NCBI RefSeq assembly: GCF_017876625.1
Contig: NZ_JAGIOH010000001.1
Location: forward strand, 2,356,001 to 2,420,000
Direction of reading: 5' to 3'
Source: Streptomyces syringium
Lineage (GTDB): Bacteria > Actinomycetota > Actinomycetes > Streptomycetales > Streptomycetaceae
Length of the DNA: 64,000 nt
This document shows positions 46,539 to 54,792 of the stretch, piece by piece. Below the pieces are notes generated by a model. That model made no database searches. It was given only the letters and a program-made list of their open reading frames with translations, and was not told the origin of the DNA. Both the position numbers and the translations under genes were made by a program. Positions within the stretch are counted from its first letter, which is position 1. Every line of letters starts with the position of its first letter.

Positions 46539-47018
46539 ATGCCCCCCACGTCTTCGGCCTCGGCGCTCACCGCCCGGCTCGACGCCGCCCGCCCCTACGT
46601 CCTCTCCGCCTTCCGCGTCGTGGTCGGCCTGCTCTTCGCCTGCCACGGCGCCGCCTCGCTGTTCGGCGTCCTCGGTGGCGCGGTCGGCGGCGGCACGATC
46701 GACGCCGGCACCTGGCCCGGCTGGTACGCCGCCGTCATCCAGCTCGTCGGCGGCGGCCTGGTGATGCTCGGCCTCGGCACCCGCAGCGCGGCCTTCATCG
46801 CCTCCGGCTCCATGGCGTACGCGTACTTCGACATGCACCAGAGCAGCGCCCTGTGGCCGATACAGAACGGTGGCGAGGCCTCGGCGATGTTCTGCTGGGC
46901 CTTCTTCCTGCTCGTCTTCACCGGTCCCGGCGCCCTCTCGCTGGACCGTCTGTTCTCCCGCTCCGGTGGCGAGGACGCCCAGGCGTCCGCTCCGCAGCGC
47001 ACCCCCAGCGCGGTCTGA
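46539..47018 (+). CDS. DoxX-family membrane protein
   Basis: A 159-residue protein with four helices: YVLSAFRVVVGLLFACHGAASLFG, WYAAVIQLVGGGLVMLGLG, SAAFIASGSMAYAYF and ASAMFCWAFFLLVFTGPGALSLD. AYFDMHQSSALWPIQNGGEA is the conserved loop of the DoxX/DUF417-type group. It is probably linked to thiol or quinone redox balance. The promoter carries a palindrome and an iron-box-like sequence, so it may respond to oxidative or iron stress. Confidence 0.85.
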   Translation: MPPTSSASALTARLDAARPYVLSAFRVVVGLLFACHGAASLFGVLGGAVGGGTIDAGTWPGWYAAVIQLVGGGLVMLGLGTRSAAFIASGSMAYAYFDMHQSSALWPIQNGGEASAMFCWAFFLLVFTGPGALSLDRLFSRSGGEDAQASAPQRTPSAV

Positions 47019-47275
47019 CCGCGCAGTGGCGGCCCCGGGCCGTCCGCACCGCCCGTCATCAGGAGGGGTCCGGCACCGCCGGACCCCTCCTGGCGCATGA
47101 CCGGGCCCCCTTCCGGCGAGCACCCGGAGCCACTCACGGCCCGTGACTTTCACAACATCACAACCCCCCGATCCCACGCCTCAGGAGCCCCAGGCGTACG
47201 CTGTACGGTTGTGAAGGCCGCCCCTGCCGCTCCCCTGCGACGTCGCGGCGGGGGACCGTACCGGGAGATCAGGAC

Positions 47276-47917
47276 GTGCTGGAGCAGCTGGGGGCGTTGG
47301 CCACCACGCCATGGATTTATGTGATTGTCGGCTTGTCCGTTCTCCTCGATGTTTTCCTCCCGGTGCTGCCGAGCGGGGTCCTGGTGATCACCGCCGCCAC
47401 CGCGGCCGCGGGCACCGCCGCCGACGCGGCGGCCGACGCCGCCCGGGGCCACGCGGGATTCGCCGACATGTTCGCGCTCGTGATGTGTGCCGCGACCGCC
47501 TCCGTCCTCGGCGACCTGGTCGCCTACCGCCTCGCCTGGCGCGGCGGCGACCGCTTCGACCGCGCCATCTCCCGCTCCCGCCGGCTGACCGCGGCCCAGG
47601 CCAAGCTGGGCACGGCGCTGCTGCGCGGCGGCGGCCCGCTCGTCGTCCTGGCCCGGTTCGCGCCCGCGGGGCGCTCCGTGGTGAGCCTCGGCGCGGGGGT
47701 GATGCACCGCAGGGTCGCCGAGTTCCTCCCCTGGTCCGCGCTGGCGGGTCTGACCTGGGCGGCGTACAGCGTGAGCCTCGGCTACTTCGGCGGCCAATGG
47801 CTGGGGGCGACCTGGTTCGGCACGGCCGTCTCGGTCTTCGCGCTCTTCGCCGCCGGCTCGGGTGCGGCGTTCCTCATGAGCCGCCCACAGCCCGCCGAGG
47901 CACCGACGACTCCGTAG
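47276..47917 (+). CDS. DedA-family membrane protein
   Basis: A 213-residue DedA/SNARE-associated family protein, implicated in phospholipid or undecaprenyl-phosphate scrambling. It starts at GTG 47276 (LEQLGALATTPWIYVIVGLS). Family marks are ATASVLGDLVAYRLAWRGG and LVVLARFAPAGRSVVSLGAG near residues 75-145. The stop codon TAG is formed by the host TA plus the first G of the MITE-like element at 47917, so the natural C-terminus may have been cut. Confidence 0.87.
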   Translation: MLEQLGALATTPWIYVIVGLSVLLDVFLPVLPSGVLVITAATAAAGTAADAAADAARGHAGFADMFALVMCAATASVLGDLVAYRLAWRGGDRFDRAISRSRRLTAAQAKLGTALLRGGGPLVVLARFAPAGRSVVSLGAGVMHRRVAEFLPWSALAGLTWAAYSVSLGYFGGQWLGATWFGTAVSVFALFAAGSGAAFLMSRPQPAEAPTTP

Positions 47918-48076
47918 GGTGTGTCCGCAAAGTCCTGGCCCACGACGCTCCCCAGCCACCGTGGGAATACCCCCAGGCCCGGTCCCGCTGGGGGTGACCG
48001 GGCTACCGCCCGGCACGCACCAGACGCCGCGAGCCACGGCCCTCCGGGCGTACGCCGCGACTATGCGGACACGTCC
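47917..48076. mobile_element. MITE-like element related to IS5-type ends
   Basis: GGGTGTGTCCGCAAAGTCC (47917) and, inverted at the other end, GGACGTGTCCGCATAGTC (from 48076) match each other and the IS5 element's GGGCGTGTCCGCAAAGTC. The 160-bp interior has no gene but several hairpins. It is preceded by TA. This fits a non-autonomous element mobilised by an IS5-family transposase. The rest of the gap to 48325 holds nothing I can name. Confidence 0.6.
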
Positions 48077-48324
48077 TGGTCCCGTACACACCGGGCACGG
48101 CCCGACACACCCTGCGTATCCGGCGGAGCCATACGCACCGGCTACGTACCCCTGCGCGCCCGCTTCGGCGCCGGCCGTACGAAGTGGGTCCGGTCGCGGT
48201 AGCGCGCGGATACCGAAGCCGCGCGAGCGGGCCCGCGCAGTCGGGCCGGTGGAGCGGTACAGGGCATTCCGTACGCCGGTGGGACGCGGGCGCGCGGGGG
48301 CGGCCGGAGGGGGGCGGGGCGGGA

Positions 48325-48849
48325 TCAGCCCCGGATCGTCCGGCGGGCGGCTTCCTTGCGCAGGGCGCGTCCACAGCCCCGCGCGTACGCCCGCTGGAAG
48401 AGGGGCACCAGCGGTCCGGCGGCCCTGGTGAACCAGCGCGCGGGCCAGCTGAAGGCGGTGACGGTCAGCGTCACGTCCCCCGCGTCGTCGATCGTCACGA
48501 CGAACGCCTCCTCCCCCGTCTCGGGGTGGCCGGGCAGGGTCCCGTACGCGAAGCCGGCCCGCCGCTCCTCCCGTAACGCCCAGGCCACCGCGCAGGGGCC
48601 GTAGACCCGCAGGGGGCCGATGCCGACGCCGGGGGTCACGGTGACGCCGTACGCGGCGGGAGGCGTGCCGTCGGCGATCCGCACCCCCGCGGCCCGGTGC
48701 ATGCCCCAGGTCAGCACGGCGTCGGCGGCCGCCTCGAAGACGGCCCGGCCGTGGCCCGTGGGCGTGCTGACGCGGAGGTGGGAGTACCCGCCGGGCAGCG
48801 GATCGCGCCCGGTGGCTCCCACCTCCGGATAGGTGAATCGCGGCGCCAC
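48325..48849 (-). CDS. DUF1990 family protein
   Basis: A 174-residue protein: FTYPEVGATGRDPLPGGYSH at the N-terminus, VFEAAADAVLTWGMHRAAGV, FAYGTLPGHPETGEEAFVVT and FSWPARWFTRAAGPLVPLFQ match DUF1990 (START-like lipid-binding fold). GTG 48849 is chosen because it follows the upstream stop by nine bases and precedes the first conserved residue. Function unknown. Confidence 0.82.
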   Translation of the reverse strand: MAPRFTYPEVGATGRDPLPGGYSHLRVSTPTGHGRAVFEAAADAVLTWGMHRAAGVRIADGTPPAAYGVTVTPGVGIGPLRVYGPCAVAWALREERRAGFAYGTLPGHPETGEEAFVVTIDDAGDVTLTVTAFSWPARWFTRAAGPLVPLFQRAYARGCGRALRKEAARRTIRG

Positions 48850-48857
48850 GGGTGCGG

Positions 48858-49082
48858 TCAGAGCTTGGTCAGCTTGGTGAAGGGCCCCGGAATCCGCTCC
48901 TGGCGCGATGCGAAGTCGACGAGCACGGCGATGCCGTCCTCGACGCCGATGACCCGTCCGAGACCGTACCGGTCGTGTGTGACGCGGTCCCCTACGGCGA
49001 AGTGCTCGACCGGAAGCGTCACGGGCGGGGTGTTGAAGGGGCTGGTGGGCAAGTAACGTCGGGTCGCTCTTGGCTTCGTCAT
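48858..49082 (-). CDS. Small conserved protein with a CarD/Tudor-like motif
   Basis: A 74-residue basic protein. FAVGDRVTHDRYGLGRVIGV and AVLVDFASRQERIPGPFTKL form the small beta-barrel pattern seen in CarD/TRCF-type and UvrD C-terminal domains (GDxVxHxxxGxGxV). It starts at ATG 49082 (MTKPRATRRYLPTSPF). It lies nine bases upstream of DUF1990 and is probably co-transcribed. It may bind RNA polymerase or nucleic acid, but this is inference. Confidence 0.72.
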   Translation of the reverse strand: MTKPRATRRYLPTSPFNTPPVTLPVEHFAVGDRVTHDRYGLGRVIGVEDGIAVLVDFASRQERIPGPFTKLTKL

Positions 49083-49347
49083 TGGCCTCAGTATGCGCCC
49101 TCGGCGGACCCGGGTGGGCTGGCACGGGACGGCGGCCCGGTTCCGGGAAGGAGCCGGGCCGCCGCCGTCGTGCGTCACGGGATCGTCCGGAAGATCACCC
49201 AGGGGCTGTTGGTGATCTTGCGGAGAAGCCGCCGGGGGCCCCCGCCGGATCGACGGGAGACCACTTGAGAGCCGCTTTCGGGGTCGCGCGTGCGCCCCTG
49301 CGGGCGCCCTGCCGGCCGCCCGCGCGACCCCGGGGATCAGTGCGGTG

Positions 49348-50004
49348 TCAGTGCGCCTTGGTGAAGGCGTCCTTGTTGAACGCGGTCATGCCGTTGGCCC
49401 ACAGCGAGTTGACCCGGCTGCGCTCGGCGCTGTTCGGGGTGGCGTTCCGGCAGGACGGGCCGGGGCCGCCGCCGGACATCAGCTCGCTGCACGGGCCCGA
49501 GTAGTGGTCCGGCAGACCGAGGACGTGACCGGTCTCGTGGGCGGTGACGCGGGTGGAGTCGTACTGCTGGTTCTGCCGGTAGTCGAGGAAGATGTAGCCG
49601 CGCCCGTGGCCGTCGGTGCTCGCGTAGGAGCCACGGGAGTCGTTGCCCTCGCGGTAGGTGAAGTCCGCGTTGCTGCCCGCACGCAGCTGGACGTTGCTCA
49701 CGGAGCTGTTCCAGATCCGCGCGCTGCTGGCTATCTGGTTGGCGAAGGTGGGGGCTCTGCGGGCGTCGTAGGTGACGGTCACGGCGCGCAGGCCCGGCTT
49801 CGCGGCCAGCTTCGCCTTCGCGGACTTCATCACGGCCTCGAAGAAGGCCTTGTTGTTCGCCTCCTCGGCCGCCGAGCCGACGTACGAGGACTGCGTGAAC
49901 TGCCGGTCGGTGTGCGCCGTCGCCGCGGAGGCGGGCACGGCCGTCATGCTCGCGGCCAGTCCGAGGCCGAGTGCTGCCGAGAGCACCATCGTGGAGCGGT
50001 TCAT
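49348..50004 (-). CDS. snpA: Snapalysin (small neutral zinc metalloprotease)
   Basis: A 218-residue secreted protease. A signal peptide ([24 protein letters not shown]) and short propeptide precede the mature M7 domain. The zinc motif is HETGH at 156-160, extended to Asp166 ([19 protein letters not shown]), with the Met-turn in SELMSGGG. It starts at ATG 50004. It is divergent from a LysR gene exactly as in the known snpA/snpR (mprA/mprR) pairs, where the LysR protein activates the protease. It cleaves extracellular protein during growth on peptides. Confidence 0.94.
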   Translation of the reverse strand: MNRSTMVLSAALGLGLAASMTAVPASAATAHTDRQFTQSSYVGSAAEEANNKAFFEAVMKSAKAKLAAKPGLRAVTVTYDARRAPTFANQIASSARIWNSSVSNVQLRAGSNADFTYREGNDSRGSYASTDGHGRGYIFLDYRQNQQYDSTRVTAHETGHVLGLPDHYSGPCSELMSGGGPGPSCRNATPNSAERSRVNSLWANGMTAFNKDAFTKAH

Positions 50005-50211
50005 GTGGGGGACTCCATTCGTTCCGAGCACCTTCGGCCGCACGGGGTGGACAGGCGGCCGGGGTGCGTCGGGTGAACTCTTTGGTCCCGGAGAGTCTCT
50101 GACGAGATATCAATGGTGCGGATGATGCCAAGTGGCCATAGCACCGAGTAATCACCTACCCTGCCCCGGCTGTGTCTGGTGTGACGCAGGAGGCGCGGTT
50201 ATGCTCCCCCC

Positions 50212-51252
50212 GTGGAGCTAGAGGTCAGGCACCTCCGTGCGCTTTTGGCCATAGCCGACGCGGGAAGTGTGCGGAAAGCGGCGTTACAGCTGGGCATGAC
50301 CCAGCCCTCCCTCACCACTCAGCTCAGCCGGATCGAAGGGGCCATCGGCGGCCTCCTCTTCACCCGCGGCCAGACGGGGAGCCGGCCGACACCGCTGGGT
50401 CACTCGGTGCTGTCCCGGGCGCGGCCCATCGTGGCCGAGATGACCGCTTTGGTGACGGCCGCCCGGGACGCGGCGGTGGGCTCGGGGGGCTCGCGCCTGC
50501 GGATCGGCAGCATCGGCAGCCGTGCCGTGACGGGCTGGCTGGGCCGCGTCCACGCCCGTCTCCCCGACACGGACACCACGATCCATATAGAGGTGTCGGC
50601 GGACACCCTGCTCCAGCTGCTGGCGACGAACCAGCTCGACGTCGCCCTGGTCCACGAGTTCGACGGCTTCCCCCTGACCGTCCCGCCCGGGGTGGAGCGA
50701 CGCATGCTCATCGCGCGCGAGCCGAGGTTCGTCGCCCTGGCCGCGGGCCACCCGGCGGCGGACCGGCCGGTGATCAGGCTCCCGGACCTCGCCGGCGAAC
50801 CCTGGATCGTCGACCCGACGGCCGACGACGAGTGCGCGGCGCTGCGCCGCGCGTTCACCTCCGCGGGGTTCGACCCCCGCCTCGTGCACGTCCGCGACAG
50901 CACGACCGCCGCCGAGCTCGTCGCCTCCGGCGAGGCCGTACGCCCCTGCCAGCCCACCGCCGACCCGGCGCCCGGCACGGTGCTCCGCCCCCTGCACGGC
51001 GACCCCCTGGCCGCCCGGCTCTTCCTCGCGTCGCGACCCTGCTCCATGCCCCCGGCCGACCTCGACGCGCTGTTCGGCGACCTCCAGGACGCGTACGAGC
51101 AGCTGATCCGGGCCAACCCCGCCTATCGCGCCTGGCTCAGCCGCCACACCAGCCCGCTGCTACGGGTGCCGGACCGGCCGGATCAGCCCGGCCGGCCGGA
51201 TGAATCAGGCCGCTGCGACCGGTCCCCGAGGACGGAGCCGCCCGCGGCGTGA
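50212..51252 (+). CDS. snpR: LysR-family activator of snapalysin
   Basis: A 346-residue LysR regulator. The N-terminal winged helix is VRHLRALLAIADAGSVRKAA followed by LQLGMTQPSLTTQLSRIEG. The effector domain begins at LRIGSIGSRAVTG. GTG 50212 is the start. Codon 25 (50284-50286) is TTA, which in Streptomyces depends on the developmentally regulated bldA tRNA. The ~207-base divergent region to snpA should hold its binding sites. The C-terminus has an extra Pro/Asp/Arg-rich tail. Confidence 0.9.
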   Translation: MELEVRHLRALLAIADAGSVRKAALQLGMTQPSLTTQLSRIEGAIGGLLFTRGQTGSRPTPLGHSVLSRARPIVAEMTALVTAARDAAVGSGGSRLRIGSIGSRAVTGWLGRVHARLPDTDTTIHIEVSADTLLQLLATNQLDVALVHEFDGFPLTVPPGVERRMLIAREPRFVALAAGHPAADRPVIRLPDLAGEPWIVDPTADDECAALRRAFTSAGFDPRLVHVRDSTTAAELVASGEAVRPCQPTADPAPGTVLRPLHGDPLAARLFLASRPCSMPPADLDALFGDLQDAYEQLIRANPAYRAWLSRHTSPLLRVPDRPDQPGRPDESGRCDRSPRTEPPAA

Positions 51253-51380
51253 AGCCGCGAGGCCCCGCCGGCCACGCGCCGCCGGCCGTGTCCGCCCCGC
51301 CCGTATCGGGGCTTGCACCCGCTCACCACCGCGCGGGATGACAGACTGCGGGGATGAAGGTACCGGGAGAGAGGCGGCGC

Positions 51381-51641
51381 ATGTCCGGACCACGTCGTCA
51401 GGAGAGCCGCGACGCCATCACGGTGGAGATCAGCTACGCGGTCGCCAGCGGCTGCGCCGTGGCCGCGCTGCTGTTCCTCGTCGTGGCGAGCCCCGCGCTG
51501 TTCCTGGACCTCGGCCGCGGTGTGGAGTCGGCGCTGTTCACCTGCGCGACCCTCCTGGCGGCCGCCGGTTTCACCATGCGGGCCGTGACCCTGCTGATCA
51601 GGCTGCGCCGGGCGCAGGACGCGTCCGCCGACGCGCGCTGA
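51381..51641 (+). CDS. DUF6332-like small membrane protein
   Basis: An 86-residue protein with two helices (ISYAVASGCAVAALLFLVVA; SALFTCATLLAAAGFTMRAV) separated by a short loop and ending in basic residues. It resembles DUF6332 of Streptomyces from memory. ATG 51381 follows GAGAGG; an in-frame ATG at 51354 is possible. Function unknown. Confidence 0.65.
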   Translation: MSGPRRQESRDAITVEISYAVASGCAVAALLFLVVASPALFLDLGRGVESALFTCATLLAAAGFTMRAVTLLIRLRRAQDASADAR

Positions 51642-51979
51642 GGGCACGGGCGGACGCCTTCGACGCCGCCTCGGCGGCCGGACCGTGAGCGCACGGTCCG
51701 ACCATGACAGATGACGCGCGACCCCCCGTTCAACTGCTCGGGGTCCCGAACACCCCCGAGCGATATTTCCGTTTTCTTGGAAAAATAGGGATTCCGGAGA
51801 CTTTCGGGAGAGCGGAATCGGCCACTCCTTTACCCGCGCATTACGCGGGGCGCGCCGGGCCCCGACAGCAGAAGCCCAGGTCGGGCCCGTACCGGGGGTA
51901 GCGCCGACGACGGCCTGCACGCTATGGATCCGGCCAGAAATCTTTATGGCCTGTTCTCATTGATCCACAGCCCGCTAGT

Positions 51980-52007
51980 GTGGTGATCGCCACCGAATAG
52001 TTATTCG
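51980..52007. promoter_or_regulatory. Two adjacent palindromes upstream of the RiPP genes
   Basis: GTGGTGATCGCCAC (51980-51993, one mismatch) directly abuts CGAATAGTTATTCG (51994-52007, perfect 6-base arms). They lie ~290 bases before the first precursor gene. The gap 51642-52292 is AT-richer than its neighbours and holds no gene I accept; another short dyad, TTTCC-8-GGAAA, is at 51766-51783. Confidence 0.45.
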
Positions 52008-52292
52008 AAGGCGCTGACACCCCGACGCATGGATTACCGGCCGACGTCCGGGATGATTCGGTCCCCGAACCCGGACCCCAAAGCCGCGCATGTCCCATCG
52101 AGATAGCGCACCACGAATTCAATTCTCCCTGTGACGCATGCGGCGTCCAAAGGTCCGATATCCCCGTCATTCCCTTGCGGGATTCTGCCCGCAGCTCCCG
52201 TCGGGAAAGGCCGTATCCGCGTCCCGGTGCGGGGAACACCACGCAATATCCCGTATGCAGTACCTCGCCATAAAGAGACGGAGGACAGCACG

Positions 52293-52484
52293 ATGGAGCA
52301 GAAGATCGCCGCGTTCATGAACGAGCAGGACCTCGGTGCGCTGGAGCAGGGCTACCAGGACGATGCCGGTCCGGTCCTGGCCACCCCCGTGGCGGCCGTT
52401 GCCACCTGCTGGTACGTCGGCGGTGCCGTGGCCGGCGCCGGTGCCGTGGTCGGTGCGTACGTCACCGGCCGCGTCAACGGCTGA
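52293..52484 (+). CDS. Linaridin-type RiPP precursor peptide 1
   Basis: A 63-residue peptide with GGAGGA nine bases before ATG 52293. The leader MEQKIAAFMNEQDLGALEQG is acidic and helical. PVLATP fits the PxxxTP motif that marks linaridin leader/core junctions. The rest (VAAVATCWYVGGAVAGAGAV, then VGAYVTGRVNG) is hydrophobic and rich in Gly/Ala/Val, with few Thr and one Cys. It could be a membrane-active bacteriocin-like core. The exact cleavage site is unknown. It is followed 38 bases later by a second precursor of equal length. Confidence 0.8.
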   Translation: MEQKIAAFMNEQDLGALEQGYQDDAGPVLATPVAAVATCWYVGGAVAGAGAVVGAYVTGRVNG

Positions 52485-52522
52485 GCCTTCACCCCATAAA
52501 CATCACTGAAGGGAAACAAGCG

Positions 52523-52714
52523 ATGAGCAAGATTATCGACAGCGTTGTCGCCGTCACCCCCGAGAAGCTGACGGACGAGACCCATGGCGAGTTCGGCGCG
52601 ATGATGCCGATTCAGGCCACCCCGGCCCTGGTCGCCTTCGGCGTGGGCTTCGCCGGCGGTGCCGGTGCCGCGTGGGTCACCGTCCAGGCGTACGAGGCCG
52701 GCGCCAACGACTGA
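52523..52714 (+). CDS. Linaridin-type RiPP precursor peptide 2
   Basis: A 63-residue peptide with GAAGGGA before ATG 52523. The leader MSKIIDSVVAVTPEKLTDET differs from peptide 1, but PIQATP again fits PxxxTP at nearly the same distance from the start. The hydrophobic segment is ALVAFGVGFAGGAGAAWVTV, with a polar ending QAYEAGAND. No Cys or Ser is in the core, so thioether chemistry is unlikely; dehydration of Thr or other changes are possible. The equal lengths suggest a two-peptide product. Confidence 0.8.
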   Translation: MSKIIDSVVAVTPEKLTDETHGEFGAMMPIQATPALVAFGVGFAGGAGAAWVTVQAYEAGAND

Positions 52715-52742
52715 CGTCCTGCCGGACTGAGCGCCACCTGAC

Positions 52743-52842
52743 CGGAAGCCCTGCGGGCTTCCGAGAGTGCCTTCCGGGAGCTGTCCGCCGGGAGGTGAGA
52801 GGTCTGTCGGGCCGCGGCGCAATCGCGGCCCGACAGCCTCTC
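52743..52842 (+). terminator. Two hairpins between precursor and modification genes
   Basis: CGGAAGCCC-TGC-GGGCTTCCG (52743-52763) is followed by a 19-bp stem with one bulge (52797-52842), whose core CTGTCGGGCCGCG pairs perfectly around a 7-base loop. They stand between precursor 2 and the membrane-hydrolase gene. They probably act as a partial terminator giving more precursor than enzyme mRNA. Confidence 0.7.
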
Positions 52843-52884
52843 GACTCTACCCTCAGCCGATTCGACGCGGAGCAAATTTTCGGC

Positions 52885-54792
52885 ATGCAGCTGATAAAGA
52901 AGCTTAATTCTTCGCTATTTTCTCCGATTCCGATTTCCCGGGACCGGGCAATCGGCATATCGGAACGACTTGCGGCCCTTTCCACTCTTTCTTCTTCTCT
53001 GGAATACCTTCATCAGCACCGGAATCTGGGCCCCGGCGGGCTCAATGACTGGGAAATCATGAAGCAGACGCCGGAGAGCAAGATTCCGGCCGTTCAGAGG
53101 CTCACCGACGCCGTGAGCGGCAGGCGCACCACGCTGGCCCTGCACGCCTCACGCGCCGCCTGCAGCCTGGGGATGCTCCTGCCGGGGAACAACAGGTGGC
53201 GGGCGGCGGGCAACCTTTACCTCGGCGTCACCACCACGCTGCTCCAGGCCCGCCACCGATACGGCACGGACGGCTCGGACCAGGTCGCCACGCAGGTGCA
53301 GGCGGTCACCGGCCTCGCCCGGCTGTCGAACAGCCCGCAGGTCAAGGATGCCCTCATGTGGTATCTCGCGATCCAGGCCAACATGTCCTACGCGACGTCC
53401 GGTTGGGCGAAGCTGGCGGGCAAGAAATGGCGTGACGGCTCGGCCCTGCCCGGCGTGCTGCGGACCCGCACCTACGGCTTCGAGCGCGCGTACCGGCTGA
53501 CGCAGCGCTACCCCCGGGCCAGCAAGCTCACGCAGCACGCGGTCCTGGCGATGGAGTGTCTTTTCCCCGTCGTCTATCTGGCGGGCGGGAAGCTGACCCG
53601 GCCGATGATCGGCGCGGCCGGCGGCTTCCACATCGCCAACGCGTTCGTCATGGGCCTGGGCCGTTTCATGACCGCGTTCCCCGCGATGCACCCCATGGTC
53701 GCCTACACCACCGCGCCCCGGACGCTGCCGGTGGTCGCCGGCCGGGACGACCGGATGGTCAAGACCGCGCTGGTCCTGCTGGCCGGCGGCGTCACCGCGT
53801 CGGCCGTGCTGGCCACGCAGCGGCGTGCCCGCGCCGTGGAGGGTTGGCCCAACTCCCGTACCGTCACCACGCGTTACGGCAATGTCCTGCGGTACGACAC
53901 CGGCGGCCGGGACGTCGCCGACCGTCCGGTCCTCGTCTTCAACCACGGCCTCGCCTCGACCACCGAGCACTTCGCGTGGATCGTGGAGCGGCTGGCGTTC
54001 GACCGGGGCCAGCCCGTGGTGACCTACGCCCGTGCCGGCTACGGCCCGAGCCGCCGGGTGAAGGAGTCCCCGTACACCATCCAGGAGTCCGTGGACGACC
54101 TGGAGGACCTGATCCGCCAGGCCCTGCCCGAGGACCGCAAGGTGGTGCTCGTCGGGCACTCCCTGGGCGCGGAGCTGAACCGGCGGGCCGTGGCGCAGCT
54201 CGGTGACCGGGTGGCCGGCGTCGTCTATCTCGACCCCTCGCACCCGGGGCAGCTCATCCGGTCGGAAAAGCAGCGCAAGGGCAGCGAGCTGTTCACCGAC
54301 TCGATGACGGACATGGCGCGGTGGACGAAGCTGGGCTTCGGCTCGCTGATGACACGCCCCCGCTGGGTGGACCACCTGCCCTACGCCTACCGGGACAAGG
54401 CGTTCGCCCTCTACGCCGACTCACGGCTGTGGACGGCGGCGGCCCGGGAGTGGAAGGCCGTGCGCGAGGAGTTCCAGTCCTTCGAAGGGGACCTGCCCCC
54501 GGTGCCGGCCCCGGGCCTGGTCGTCGCGGCGCAGGTGACGGTCGACATCGATCCCGAGCAGTTGCTGATGTACCACGACATCGTCCGGGCCCACCGGACG
54601 GCCGGCCGGCACGGGGACGTCACGGTCGTCGAGCGCGGCGGGCACGACACGATCCTGACCGACGCCCGGCACGCGCGTACCACGGCGGACCTCATCGCGG
54701 ACTTCGTGGACGGGCACTGCATGCCCCAGGCCGCGCCGGCCGCCGGGGGCCCGGCCGGGGAACTCCCGGGAAAGGCGAGTGAGAAGAAGTGA
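52885..54792 (+). CDS. Membrane-domain/alpha-beta hydrolase fusion (LinH-like)
   Basis: A 635-residue fusion. The N-terminal ~330 residues are a multi-helix domain resembling HTTM/SdpB-type proteins (MSYATSGWAKLAGKKWRDGS; LAMECLFPVVYLAGGKL; GGFHIANAFVMGLGRFM). The C-terminal ~290 are an alpha/beta hydrolase: oxyanion VFNHGLASTTEHFAW, nucleophile Ser426 (VVLVGHSLGAELNRR), acid near VVYLDPSHPG and His587 (RGGHDTIL). Linaridin LinH proteins join membrane and hydrolase parts in this way. The first ~45 codons are AT-rich with rare codons (CTT, CTA, ATA, TCT). ATG 52885 lacks a close ribosome site. Confidence 0.82.
   Translation: MQLIKKLNSSLFSPIPISRDRAIGISERLAALSTLSSSLEYLHQHRNLGPGGLNDWEIMKQTPESKIPAVQRLTDAVSGRRTTLALHASRAACSLGMLLPGNNRWRAAGNLYLGVTTTLLQARHRYGTDGSDQVATQVQAVTGLARLSNSPQVKDALMWYLAIQANMSYATSGWAKLAGKKWRDGSALPGVLRTRTYGFERAYRLTQRYPRASKLTQHAVLAMECLFPVVYLAGGKLTRPMIGAAGGFHIANAFVMGLGRFMTAFPAMHPMVAYTTAPRTLPVVAGRDDRMVKTALVLLAGGVTASAVLATQRRARAVEGWPNSRTVTTRYGNVLRYDTGGRDVADRPVLVFNHGLASTTEHFAWIVERLAFDRGQPVVTYARAGYGPSRRVKESPYTIQESVDDLEDLIRQALPEDRKVVLVGHSLGAELNRRAVAQLGDRVAGVVYLDPSHPGQLIRSEKQRKGSELFTDSMTDMARWTKLGFGSLMTRPRWVDHLPYAYRDKAFALYADSRLWTAAAREWKAVREEFQSFEGDLPPVPAPGLVVAAQVTVDIDPEQLLMYHDIVRAHRTAGRHGDVTVVERGGHDTILTDARHARTTADLIADFVDGHCMPQAAPAAGGPAGELPGKASEKK

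Noticed and set aside
49175..49264. 30-codon minus-strand frame ending RRLLRKITNSPWVIFRTIP
   Set aside because: It looks faintly protein-like, but it is too short, lacks a convincing ribosome site, and I know no homologue.
51704..51901. 65-codon frame upstream of the RiPP cluster
   Set aside because: No good ribosome site and no recognisable composition; it overlaps an AT-rich regulatory stretch.
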